Positions 7,664-16,045 of a stretch of 64,000 nucleotides of DNA are shown here, piece after piece; the stretch's first letter is position 1; each line of letters begins with the position of its first letter. Below the pieces are notes generated by a model. It was not told the origin of the DNA, did not search any database, and saw only the letters and a program-made list of their open reading frames with translations. The stretch comes from Deltaproteobacteria bacterium (GTDB lineage: Bacteria > Desulfobacterota > Syntrophia > Syntrophales > Smithellaceae). The position numbers and the translations under genes were made by a program. The stretch spans positions 18,373 to 82,372 of the forward strand of contig JAKLGV010000014.1 in assembly GCA_022710585.1 (NCBI GenBank), in the 5' to 3' direction.

Positions 7664-9319
7664 TTAAACCGTGTGTTTTTCTATTTGATCAATGAACTTT
7701 TTGATGTCTTCGGTTTGTCCCTGTGTACCGGAAATCAATGCGTCTATCGTGGCCAGTTCTTCATGGATATAATTGACGGCCTGCACGCGCATTTCTTCGA
7801 TGGCATGATTGACGCTCTTTTCCCACTGGTAGGCGAGGCGGGACAGATTGATTTCCACTTCTTTCGGGATGCCTTCAATAAAATGGCGCTCGAAGACCTT
7901 GCGGAATAATAGCATCGGGATGAAAAACCAGATCAGGTCCAGATGAATATCGAATGCTTTGGTAAAGGAAATATCCGGATGGTCGGGTTCGATGACATCG
8001 ATTTTCCATTGAACTTCCGTCATCTTTACACCCAGCACTTTTTCGATATTATCACCCAGAAAATTACAGAAGGCTTCCAGAGAACGGGAAAAAGCAGCGT
8101 GCGCTTTTTTCATAGTACCCAGAAAATGGTGATGTTCGTTCCTGGAAATCAGACGCATTTCTTCGGAGAGCGTCTCCGACACCCAGAATTCGTATTTCCG
8201 GGATAACGTCCAGAGATTTCCTTTCCAGGATGGAAGATCTCTTTCCAATTTGTTCATGACCTTTTTTGTCAGCGGCGTTCTAAACTTTTCCAGATAGGTT
8301 TCAATCATCGGTCGGGTCTGCCGCTGGTGCTCACGGGAAATGATGCCCATTTCTTCCTGTACGATATCTTCATTCACTTTTTCGTTGAGAATCCTGTTGC
8401 GCAGACTCTCCCGATTCATATCTGCCTGCAACGATGAATTGAGGGCAATCTTCAGATAGTTCAGGCAGCTTTGCGAAAGGGACCCGACTTTATGATTCAG
8501 GATTCTCAGGAACTCGGCGTCACGGTCGGCGCAAATGGTTTTCAAAATATTGTCGTCAATCAGTTGCTTGTAGGCGTCCGTATTGCCTTTGGTTGAATAG
8601 AGATAAACCGGAAGGGTGCGGTGCAGCTCCCGCTGGAGGGTCTCCTGGAAGAATGTGATCACTTCCTTTTGCTGATCCGGTGAAAGAAGATCGGCTTTGG
8701 TCAGCAGCAAAATGATATTCGGTGTGTGCGCAATTAGTTCGCGAATCAGTTCCAGGTCGTGTTCCGATAAGGGCCGGTCGGAACTCACCGCCAAAAGCGC
8801 CGTGCCAACGGAAGGAAGCCATTCCTCTGAAGCGGATTGATGATATTTGTAAACGCTGCCCAGTCCCGGCGTGTCCACGAGGCGTAAACCGGAATATTTC
8901 TTCAGAAACGGCAGTTCAATGTCGACGATGGACACATTTTTCGAGTTGCACGGATTTTCGGCTTCGGATGTAAAGTTTACAACCTCAGCTAAAGGAACTT
9001 CGGTGGTGTGTCCGTCGAAGTGCCGCACGATGGCCATTTCTTTCGCTCCATATTGCAGACGCGTGATGGCTGTTGTTACCGGAATCGCGCCGACGGGCAA
9101 AACGTTTTGCCCCAGAAGACTGTTTAAGAAGGAACTTTTTCCCGCCTTGAATTGTCCCAGTACTGCCACATCAATGGGCGGATTTTCAGCGAGCAGTAAT
9201 TGCACGGCTTCCAGTTGACGATTCAGGGAAAGTATCTGGAAACGGGAGCAGGCATCTGTAATGATTTTCAAATGACTGCGGATTGCCGGAATTGATTCTT
9301 GGTTTGAGGTTTGATCCAT
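7664..9319 (-). CDS. Bacterial dynamin-like GTPase
   Basis: A 551-aa large GTPase. G1 is GQFKAGKS (55-62), G2 probably the TT of PVTTAI, G3 DTPGLGS (149-155) and G4 TKAD (207-210). A long helical stalk follows, with a hydrophobic patch LIWFFIPMLLFRK near residue 470 that could insert into membrane. This is the architecture of bacterial dynamin-like proteins (membrane fission/fusion, repair or phage tolerance). GGAG lies upstream of ATG 9319. It forms a tight pair with the downstream AAA-type ATPase. The HD-domain gene lies 145 bp upstream on the same strand. Confidence 0.85.
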   Translation of the reverse strand: MDQTSNQESIPAIRSHLKIITDACSRFQILSLNRQLEAVQLLLAENPPIDVAVLGQFKAGKSSFLNSLLGQNVLPVGAIPVTTAITRLQYGAKEMAIVRHFDGHTTEVPLAEVVNFTSEAENPCNSKNVSIVDIELPFLKKYSGLRLVDTPGLGSVYKYHQSASEEWLPSVGTALLAVSSDRPLSEHDLELIRELIAHTPNIILLLTKADLLSPDQQKEVITFFQETLQRELHRTLPVYLYSTKGNTDAYKQLIDDNILKTICADRDAEFLRILNHKVGSLSQSCLNYLKIALNSSLQADMNRESLRNRILNEKVNEDIVQEEMGIISREHQRQTRPMIETYLEKFRTPLTKKVMNKLERDLPSWKGNLWTLSRKYEFWVSETLSEEMRLISRNEHHHFLGTMKKAHAAFSRSLEAFCNFLGDNIEKVLGVKMTEVQWKIDVIEPDHPDISFTKAFDIHLDLIWFFIPMLLFRKVFERHFIEGIPKEVEINLSRLAYQWEKSVNHAIEEMRVQAVNYIHEELATIDALISGTQGQTEDIKKFIDQIEKHTV

Positions 9320-9464
9320 AATAAAAAACTCCCACAGATGTATTTTCTGCAGGAGTTATCAGCAATGATTGCGGTTATTTCAGGTGAACTCCATCACCTG
9401 TTGGTATGTTTGCGGCAACCATATTGAAAAAAGACCATTTCGTCAATATGATAATTGGATGATT

Positions 9465-10349
9465 TCATACCACAAACATCGGGCGGCAAAACTTTATTTT
9501 ATGCCGGTTGTCGCAGGATGTGCAGGTCATCTCCAGATGAATTTCCGTACACTTCACTCCCTGTTCAATCCACGTTTGTTTTACTTCCATAGAGGCCCCG
9601 CAATTACATGTCGATGGCATAACCACTTCCAGGTCCACATCGGATACCCGAGTATGTTCAATGCGGGCTTCAAACAGGCCGTCTTCCTTGAGGGCATTGA
9701 GAAAGTGATGAATGAAATAAATCGTGTCTGTAGATCTGCGTTCAGCTAAAGCGCGACCGGTTTTTGTATAAAATCTGCGGGCGGCGTACCGTGCATAGGT
9801 TAATTCTACCGTCAAATCGGTGATCATATCTGTCGTTATCCCCTGACCGCGCAGACCCGATTTGATGAAATAGTTGGCAATGCCGAGCAGGCCGATTTTA
9901 TCCAGATTGTCGGCGTCGAATAAAACCATGCTCAAAGGTGTTTGCTTAAAGTCATCACGATAAAGCTGGCGTATAGCGTCGGATACATCTTCTATGACAG
10001 TCTGTTCCAGGCCGTCTTTCCCTGTCAAATGTTGCAGGACCTCGATTGAGTATTCTTCTTCAGGCTTATTTCCTTCATGGTATTTTCCGCCATAAAACTT
10101 GCCGGCATCATGAAACAGTCCGGCGAGTTCGGCTCGCAAAGGATCAACACCTTCCTGCAATGCCAGACGCACGGCATAGGCTGCGACCCGCTCAAGGTGT
10201 CCCATTAATGTATCCGGGGCCTTGATGGTACTGCTGTAGGCGGATTCTTCCCGACGGATGTGTTGGCCTAATGCATTACGAATTGATGTTAATCGGGAAT
10301 TGAAATCCGGTTCAATTACCTGCGTTGAAGTACCCGCTTTTTTATTCAT
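9465..10349 (-). CDS. HD-domain phosphohydrolase with C-terminal zinc-ribbon-like region
   Basis: A 294-aa cytoplasmic protein. HD signature: H51 (GHLERV), H80-D81 (LFHDAGK) and D147/D150 (FDADNLDKIG), the metal ligands of HD hydrolases related to dNTPases and (p)ppGpp or cyclic-nucleotide hydrolases. The last 50 residues contain C248/C250, C267, C276/C279 and C288, which look like a zinc-binding module. Substrate not predictable. It precedes the dynamin-like gene on the same strand and could be in the same transcript. Confidence 0.75.
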   Translation of the reverse strand: MNKKAGTSTQVIEPDFNSRLTSIRNALGQHIRREESAYSSTIKAPDTLMGHLERVAAYAVRLALQEGVDPLRAELAGLFHDAGKFYGGKYHEGNKPEEEYSIEVLQHLTGKDGLEQTVIEDVSDAIRQLYRDDFKQTPLSMVLFDADNLDKIGLLGIANYFIKSGLRGQGITTDMITDLTVELTYARYAARRFYTKTGRALAERRSTDTIYFIHHFLNALKEDGLFEARIEHTRVSDVDLEVVMPSTCNCGASMEVKQTWIEQGVKCTEIHLEMTCTSCDNRHKIKFCRPMFVV

Positions 10350-10443
10350 CAGATAAATGATCCTTTGTTTAAATTCTTCAGGAGATTTTTGAGCGGATTA
10401 TAATAAAAAAAATGGATATTGAAAAGAGGCGGGCACCGTTTCT

Positions 10444-11136
10444 TTAAGTATGGTTCACCTCAAACTCTTTGGCCAGCAGAATAGCGCTTTCCTTTTCCTG
10501 TTCCAGATAATCTTCGATGTTCTTTCCAACCAGATCCGTCCGCTTTTCCAGATAAGGGGTGATGCTTTTGAGAAAGAATTCCAGGTTTGTTTTCAGATCA
10601 TACTTCCGTTTGAATAGGGTCGCGTACATCATGCGCTTTTTGGTGGGCCAGAGATTGAGTATTAAGCGTTCCAGAATAGGATTGTCGACAATTTTAATGG
10701 CGACAGTCATAAAATCAAAAATGGCATTATAATAGCCGTCAAAATCCGATTTTTCCGCGCACTCTTCCATCGTTTGAAAAAAAGGCAGAATCTGAGCCAG
10801 ATTTTCGTCCGAGATTTGCGAAAATCCCCTTTGAGCCAGCAGCAAATAGAGCGACTTGAGCACGTCGTATAAATCTTCAATAAATTTTATGGAAAATCCG
10901 GCAACAACGGCGCCCCGGCGCGGCACAAATTCCACCAGAAACTGCTGATTGAGAATGTAAAGGGCCTCCCGGACCGGACTGCGGCTGACGCCTAACTCCT
11001 CAGCTATCTTCGCTTCAAAAAGACGCTCTCCGGGCTTGATTTCCATGTGAATAATCTTTTCGGCAAGATATTCCGCGATTTGATCCGGCAATTGAGCCGC
11101 GCTGCTGAATTTTTTTGATATTTTTTCTTTTTTCAT
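10444..11136 (-). CDS. GntR-family (FadR/FCD type) transcriptional regulator
   Basis: A 230-aa regulator: N-terminal winged helix-turn-helix with the GntR signature (IKPGERLFEAKIAEELGVSR, SPVREAL), then an all-helical FCD-like effector domain. ATG 11136 has GGAAG upstream; a longer frame to 11178 lacks support. It is divergent from the SCP2/Fe-ADH/ALDH operon, so it probably controls that operon from the shared 390-bp intergenic region. Effector unknown, plausibly an alcohol-, acid- or acyl-CoA-derived metabolite. Confidence 0.85.
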   Translation of the reverse strand: MKKEKISKKFSSAAQLPDQIAEYLAEKIIHMEIKPGERLFEAKIAEELGVSRSPVREALYILNQQFLVEFVPRRGAVVAGFSIKFIEDLYDVLKSLYLLLAQRGFSQISDENLAQILPFFQTMEECAEKSDFDGYYNAIFDFMTVAIKIVDNPILERLILNLWPTKKRMMYATLFKRKYDLKTNLEFFLKSITPYLEKRTDLVGKNIEDYLEQEKESAILLAKEFEVNHT

Positions 11137-11324
11137 CGTAATTTGCTTCCGGTAATAAATGTTTGAAGAACATATCACAGAATTTTAAATTAAGGTATCC
11201 TAATTTGAAAAAACCCTATGTTAATAATGACATACAACATACAATCCAGAAAAATCATAAAATAACAAATAGTTCGTAACATTTTCTAATAATTAAAAAT
11301 TATCTGTTGACAATATTTAAACAC

Positions 11325-11346
11325 TATAATATGTCGATTGTCGACA
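11325..11346 (+). promoter_or_regulatory. -10 box and overlapping palindromic operator of the alcohol/aldehyde operon
   Basis: TATAAT at 11325-11330 is followed by the palindrome TGTCGACA at 11339-11346. A related TTGACA sits upstream at 11307, but only 12 bases from the -10, so it may be a half-site rather than a -35. A palindrome at the start site suits repression by the divergent GntR protein. The rest of 11137-11523 is AT-rich and has no other clear feature. Confidence 0.5.
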
Positions 11347-11523
11347 GTAGACAAACAATCTTCTCGAAATAAATAAAAAAACAGGCAGTCAATATGCGGT
11401 TGGAAATCAAAACGGGTATTGATGAGTTCAAAGATATTCAGGATTCAAGGCATCTTTTTTCAGATGTCCGGATTGAAGACTGGGGATCATCTTTTTACAA
11501 AAATTCATATTAAGGGGGGGGAT

Positions 11524-12057
11524 ATGGGAAACGCTACAATTTATCGGGAAATTGAACCATCCGAAAAATGGCTGAAGACACAAATAACAAGGCTGTGTCT
11601 TTATTTTCTCGGTATGGGAATTGAAACGGCATATAAAAATGTGCCGGAGGTGAAAAAGGAAATGGATTCTTTGCCGGATACATTTTCTTTTTGTTTCACC
11701 GTTCTGAACGGCCCATCCATGATGATTTTAAAGAATGGCAATCGGGTCAAATATGTCGGCGAAAAAGAATCCTATCATGCCGATCTGGAACTGGTGCTCA
11801 AAAACATTGAATTCGCCTATCTGATGATGACCGGCCGCATCAGCACGCCCGACGCAATTTACCATAATCGCCAGTTTGTCCGGGGCAATCTGGGTCACAT
11901 GATGCTGATGATCAGGGTGATGAACGCCGCCCAGGCGCTTTTGTTCCCCAATTTACTTTTACGCTTTTACATTAAGAAGGTGCCGCGCTTAACCATGAGA
12001 ACCATGATCAACCGCGCGAAAGCCTATACCAACGCAACCATCGGATTTTTTGCCTAG
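11524..12057 (+). CDS. SCP2-like sterol/lipid-carrier domain protein
   Basis: A 177-aa protein. The core (FSFCFTVLNGPSMMILKNG..., then DLELVLKNIEFAYLMMTGRIS) has the pattern of SCP2-fold lipid-binding domains, where a hydrophobic tunnel holds fatty acyl or sterol-like ligands. ATG 11524 is preceded by a GGGGGG ribosome site; the longer frame from 11419 is unlikely. First gene of an operon with Fe-ADH (25 bp later) and ALDH, so it may deliver a hydrophobic alcohol or aldehyde to them. That role is inference. Confidence 0.65.
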   Translation: MGNATIYREIEPSEKWLKTQITRLCLYFLGMGIETAYKNVPEVKKEMDSLPDTFSFCFTVLNGPSMMILKNGNRVKYVGEKESYHADLELVLKNIEFAYLMMTGRISTPDAIYHNRQFVRGNLGHMMLMIRVMNAAQALLFPNLLLRFYIKKVPRLTMRTMINRAKAYTNATIGFFA

Positions 12058-12082
12058 AGACTTATTATAAAGGAGGGGTATT

Positions 12083-13294
12083 GTGAATACACAACAAAAG
12101 GAATCATGTCCGAAATATTTTGAATTTTTCAATTCCGTAAAAATCATTTCCGGTTATAAGGCACTGGGAAACATCTCCTCGGAGCTCGATCTGCTCGGGG
12201 CCAAAAGACCGATCATCATTACCGATAAAGGCGTGAGCAAGGCGGGATTGATTGATCATGTCGTGGACAGTTTCGGCGGAACTCCGGTGACGATTGGCGC
12301 GCTGTATGATGACACGCCCATCGATTCCTCCAATGTGGCCGTCAATGAAATTGCCGGAATCTACCGGCAGCAGGAATGCGACTCGATCATCGCCGTCGGA
12401 GGCGGTTCCGTGATCGACACCGCCAAAGGCGTGAATATCGTGATTTCCGAAGAGACGGACGACCTAATGAAGTTTACCGGCAATAACCGTCTGTCCAAAC
12501 CGATGAAACCTTTTATTGTCATCCCCACCACGGCGGGGACAGGCTCCGAAGTGACGATGGCGGCGGTCATCGCCAATCCCGCTCAGAATGTCAAGATGCA
12601 GTTTACGTCGCCGCTGATCCTGCCGAAAGTGGCCGTTCTCGATCCGGTCATGACCATGAGCATGCCGGCGAAAATCACCGCGGCAACAGCGATGGATGCC
12701 CTGACCCACGCGGTGGAAGCCTACATCGGGCCGCAGAAAAACCCGGTCAGCGATGCCTTCGCCTTTTCCGCCATCGAACTGATCAAAGACAATATTATCA
12801 GCGCCACAAAAAACGGCGGTGACAAGGATGTTCGCTTAGCCATGGCCAACGCTTCCCTGCTGGCGGGGGTATCCTTCTCCAATTCCATGGTCGGCATCGT
12901 TCATGCGCTTGCGCATGCGACCGGCGGATTATGCCATGTGCCGCACGGCGTCGCCAACGCCATTCTTCTGCCTCACGGCCTGGAATTTTACATCAGGAAA
13001 TCACCGGAAACCGCCGGACGCATCGGCAAACTGCTGCGTTTTTTCATAGCGCCCGAAGACTACGCAAAGGTTCCGATCCATGAAAGGACGAAAAGCACGA
13101 TTACCGCCATACGCGACATCAACAGCAATCTGAACCAGCTTTGCGGTTTACCGCTGACGTTAACCCAGGCGGGCGTGACGAAAGATAAACTGGAATCGAT
13201 CGCCAAAGCAGCCCTCAATGACGGCGCCATCGCATTTTGCCCCGTCGAGGTAAGTTATGAGGAAGCACTGGAAGTATTACAGGCGGCTTACTAA
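12083..13294 (+). CDS. Iron-containing (type III) alcohol dehydrogenase
   Basis: A 403-aa NAD(P)-dependent alcohol dehydrogenase. NAD-binding GGGSVIDTAKG (107-117). The four metal ligands of the family are present: D205, H209 (DALTHAVEAY), H274 and H288 (VHALAHATGGLCHVPHG). The start codon is GTG with a strong AAGGAGGGG site. It sits between an SCP2-like protein and an aldehyde dehydrogenase, so the pair probably oxidises an alcohol to a carboxylate or runs in reverse. Substrate unknown. Confidence 0.92.
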   Translation: MNTQQKESCPKYFEFFNSVKIISGYKALGNISSELDLLGAKRPIIITDKGVSKAGLIDHVVDSFGGTPVTIGALYDDTPIDSSNVAVNEIAGIYRQQECDSIIAVGGGSVIDTAKGVNIVISEETDDLMKFTGNNRLSKPMKPFIVIPTTAGTGSEVTMAAVIANPAQNVKMQFTSPLILPKVAVLDPVMTMSMPAKITAATAMDALTHAVEAYIGPQKNPVSDAFAFSAIELIKDNIISATKNGGDKDVRLAMANASLLAGVSFSNSMVGIVHALAHATGGLCHVPHGVANAILLPHGLEFYIRKSPETAGRIGKLLRFFIAPEDYAKVPIHERTKSTITAIRDINSNLNQLCGLPLTLTQAGVTKDKLESIAKAALNDGAIAFCPVEVSYEEALEVLQAAY

Positions 13295-13348
13295 CGGATA
13301 AACATAACCGGCAAGAATTTTGATGACAAAATACAAGGGAGGAAAATT

Positions 13349-14983
13349 ATGAACACACAGGCTTCCAGCGCGGCAAGAAATTTAACGTTGGTCCGGGACA
13401 AGGATGCCCCGAAAAAAGATGCGACCGTTTGCACCAATCCCGCAACGGGTGACGTGATTGCCATATACCCGACGCATACCATAGAAGATGTTAAAACGGC
13501 GGTGCAGAACGCCCGCCAGGCTCAGCCCGCGTGGCAGGCCCTGCCTTTGAAAAAGAAAATCGCCTATGTCAAAAAATTTGCGGAATATATTCAGAAAAAC
13601 TCGGCAAAGCTTGCCGAAATCATTTCGCAGGATAATGGGAAGACTGTTTTCGATGCCATGTTCGCCGAGGTGGGACCGGCCACACTGGCAACTTCATATT
13701 ACTGCAAAAACGCCGCAAAGTTCCTGGCGGACAGAAAACTGAAAGCCGGCAACATCATGCTGATGAACAAGCGCAGCCGCATCGTCCGTGTGCCGTATGG
13801 TGTCGTGGGAATTATTTCGCCGTGGAATTACCCGTTCGCCATTCCCTTTTCCGAAGTGGTCATGGGATTGCTGGCGGGAAATACCGTTATTTTAAAAGCG
13901 GCTTCGGAAACACAGGTGGTGGGCCACGCGCTCAAGGAATGCGTCGAATACGCCGGGCTTCCCGAGCATGTTTTCACGTATATCAACATGCCCGGCAGCA
14001 AGGCCGGAGACGCTTTTATTGATGCCGGCGTGGATAAGCTGTTCTTTACGGGCTCTGTTCCCATCGGAAAATATCTGATGAAAAAAGCGTCAGAGCGGCT
14101 GACGCCCCTCGTGCTGGAACTGGGCGGCAATGACGCGATGATCGTTTGCGATGACGCGGATCTGTATCGCGCCGCGTGCGGCGCCGTCTGGGCCGGGATG
14201 CAGAATGCGGGGCAGTCGTGCGGCGGCGTGGAAAGAATCTATGTGGATAAAAAAGTTTACCCTGAATTTTTATCCATTCTGAAACAAAGAGTTGAAAATC
14301 TCCGTGTCGGAGACGGAAAACAGGTGACGACGGATATCGGCGCGATGACGACCCGGAAACAGATGATGACCGTTCAGGAACACATTGATGACGCGCTGGC
14401 TAAAGGCGCAAAAATCTTCGCGCAATCCCAATGCCCTCAAAACAGCAAGGGAAATTTTATGCCCTGTACGGTCCTGACGAACGTTGATCATGCGATGCTG
14501 GTGATGAAGGATGAAACGTTCGGGCCGGTTGTCGGCGTCATGCCTGTTGAAAACATGGATGAAGCCATAGCGCTGGCCAATGATTCCAATCTCGGCCTGA
14601 CCTGTTCAGTCTGGTCCAAAAACAGGAAGAAAGCCGTTCAGATCGGCCGCCGGGTCATAGCGGGCGCAGTGATGATCAATGATCATCTGATGTGTCATGG
14701 TCTCGCCGAAACGCCCTGGGGAGGTTTCAAGGAAAGCGGCATCGGCCGGACGCACGGCGACATCGGCTTTGCCGAAATGACCCAACCGCAGGTTATCGTG
14801 GACGACATCCTGAGCACCATGCCTTTTGTCCGCAGAAATTTCTGGTGGCAGCCCTTTGAAAAGATGCAGTACGACGGCATGAAAGGTCTGATCGATTTAT
14901 TTCACGGAAAGGGCTTCTGGGAGCGCTTCGTCGGACTCAACAAACTGGGACACGCCTTTTACAGAACATTTGTAACAAAATAA
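13349..14983 (+). CDS. Aldehyde dehydrogenase (NAD(P)+)
   Basis: A 544-aa ALDH-superfamily enzyme. Oxyanion Asn160 (SPWNYPF), general base Glu257 (LELGGND) and catalytic Cys291 (NAGQSCGG) are all present. The last 60 residues (FVRRNFWWQPFEKMQYDG...) extend beyond the usual catalytic core of about 480 aa and are basic/aromatic, as in long-chain aldehyde dehydrogenases that associate with membrane. Third gene of the SCP2-ADH-ALDH operon, with RBS GGAGG. A rho-independent terminator follows at 15041. Confidence 0.92.
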   Translation: MNTQASSAARNLTLVRDKDAPKKDATVCTNPATGDVIAIYPTHTIEDVKTAVQNARQAQPAWQALPLKKKIAYVKKFAEYIQKNSAKLAEIISQDNGKTVFDAMFAEVGPATLATSYYCKNAAKFLADRKLKAGNIMLMNKRSRIVRVPYGVVGIISPWNYPFAIPFSEVVMGLLAGNTVILKAASETQVVGHALKECVEYAGLPEHVFTYINMPGSKAGDAFIDAGVDKLFFTGSVPIGKYLMKKASERLTPLVLELGGNDAMIVCDDADLYRAACGAVWAGMQNAGQSCGGVERIYVDKKVYPEFLSILKQRVENLRVGDGKQVTTDIGAMTTRKQMMTVQEHIDDALAKGAKIFAQSQCPQNSKGNFMPCTVLTNVDHAMLVMKDETFGPVVGVMPVENMDEAIALANDSNLGLTCSVWSKNRKKAVQIGRRVIAGAVMINDHLMCHGLAETPWGGFKESGIGRTHGDIGFAEMTQPQVIVDDILSTMPFVRRNFWWQPFEKMQYDGMKGLIDLFHGKGFWERFVGLNKLGHAFYRTFVTK

Positions 14984-15040
14984 AATGGAACAACCGCAGG
15001 ACGATAGAACCAGCCAAGGATAAAATTTTCTCGCTGAAAA

Positions 15041-15072
15041 AAAGGCGCGCTTGCAAGTCGCGCCGTTTTTTT
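15041..15072 (+). terminator. Intrinsic terminator of the alcohol/aldehyde operon
   Basis: GGCGCG (15044-15049) pairs with CGCGCC (15059-15064) and is followed by a run of T after one G. An A-run precedes the stem. Confidence 0.85.
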
Positions 15073-15280
15073 AACCGCAACGTTCCCTTCATGCCCGGCC
15101 GTTCAACTATGCTCTTTCACGAGCAGCAACATGCTTTCCTGCCCATGGGATTCATCTTTTCATTTTTCCGGAATTGAAGTAGGATTTCAGAAAATTAACT
15201 CAGACAACAGGCGCATTAAATTGAACGTGTGCCGGCAAAACAGGTGAACGAAATTGGAACAGATAAGGAGAAGTTAAAAA

Positions 15281-15904
15281 ATGAAAGTATTATTGATCAA
15301 TGGAAGTCCCCATAAAAAGGGATGCACCTACACAGCGCTTTGTGAGGTGGAAAAAGAATTGAACAAGAGCAATATTGAAACGGAGATTTTCTACATCGGC
15401 AAGAAGCCCCTCAGGGGATGCACGGCCTGCGGAAAATGCCTGGAACTGGATAAGTGCGTGTTCGATGATGACGCCGTCAATGTTGGTCTTGATAAAGCTA
15501 AGAAATCGGATGGTTTTGTTTTCGGATCTCCCGTCCACTATGCGGGCGCTTCCGGCTTCATCACATCCTTTCTGGATCGTTGCTTTTTTGCGGGCAGTGA
15601 TTTTTTTGCCTACAAACCGGGCGCGGCCATTGTGAGCTGCCGCCGCGGAGGAGCTACCGCCGCCTTTGAACAGCTCAATAAATATTTCACCATTAATAAT
15701 ATGCCGGTTGTTTCCTCCCAGTACTGGAATATGGTGCACGGCAACACCCCGGAAGACGTCTTGCAGGATCTGGAAGGCTTGCAGATTATGCGGACGCTGG
15801 GCAGAAACATGGCGTGGCTTTTGAAATCGATCGCAGCGGGCAAAAAAGCCGGCATCGCGCTACCGGAAAAGGAAGAGCGGATCCGGACCAATTTTATCAG
15901 ATAG
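15281..15904 (+). CDS. Iron-sulfur flavoprotein-like NAD(P)H-dependent FMN reductase
   Basis: A 207-aa flavodoxin-fold protein. It opens MKVLLINGSPHKKGCTY (FMN phosphate loop) and has GCTACGKCLELDKC, a compact Cys cluster as in Methanosarcina Isf-type flavoproteins that bind one [4Fe-4S], then GSPVHYAGASG. Probably a two-electron/one-electron switch or peroxide/oxygen reductase. Two relatives lie at 24355-24999 and 34090-34659. Monocistronic, with an AAGGAGAAG site. Confidence 0.8.
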   Translation: MKVLLINGSPHKKGCTYTALCEVEKELNKSNIETEIFYIGKKPLRGCTACGKCLELDKCVFDDDAVNVGLDKAKKSDGFVFGSPVHYAGASGFITSFLDRCFFAGSDFFAYKPGAAIVSCRRGGATAAFEQLNKYFTINNMPVVSSQYWNMVHGNTPEDVLQDLEGLQIMRTLGRNMAWLLKSIAAGKKAGIALPEKEERIRTNFIR

Positions 15905-16045
15905 TCGGCGCATGGTTACCGGGTTTGTGCTCAAGTTTTTCCGTTTAAGGCCTTGAAACATCGGTACAGTTTTGGTATGCTCCGCGGCACAAAATTGTTC
16001 TATGAACAATTTTGCGTTTTTATTTTCATATAAAGGGCTTGTCTT

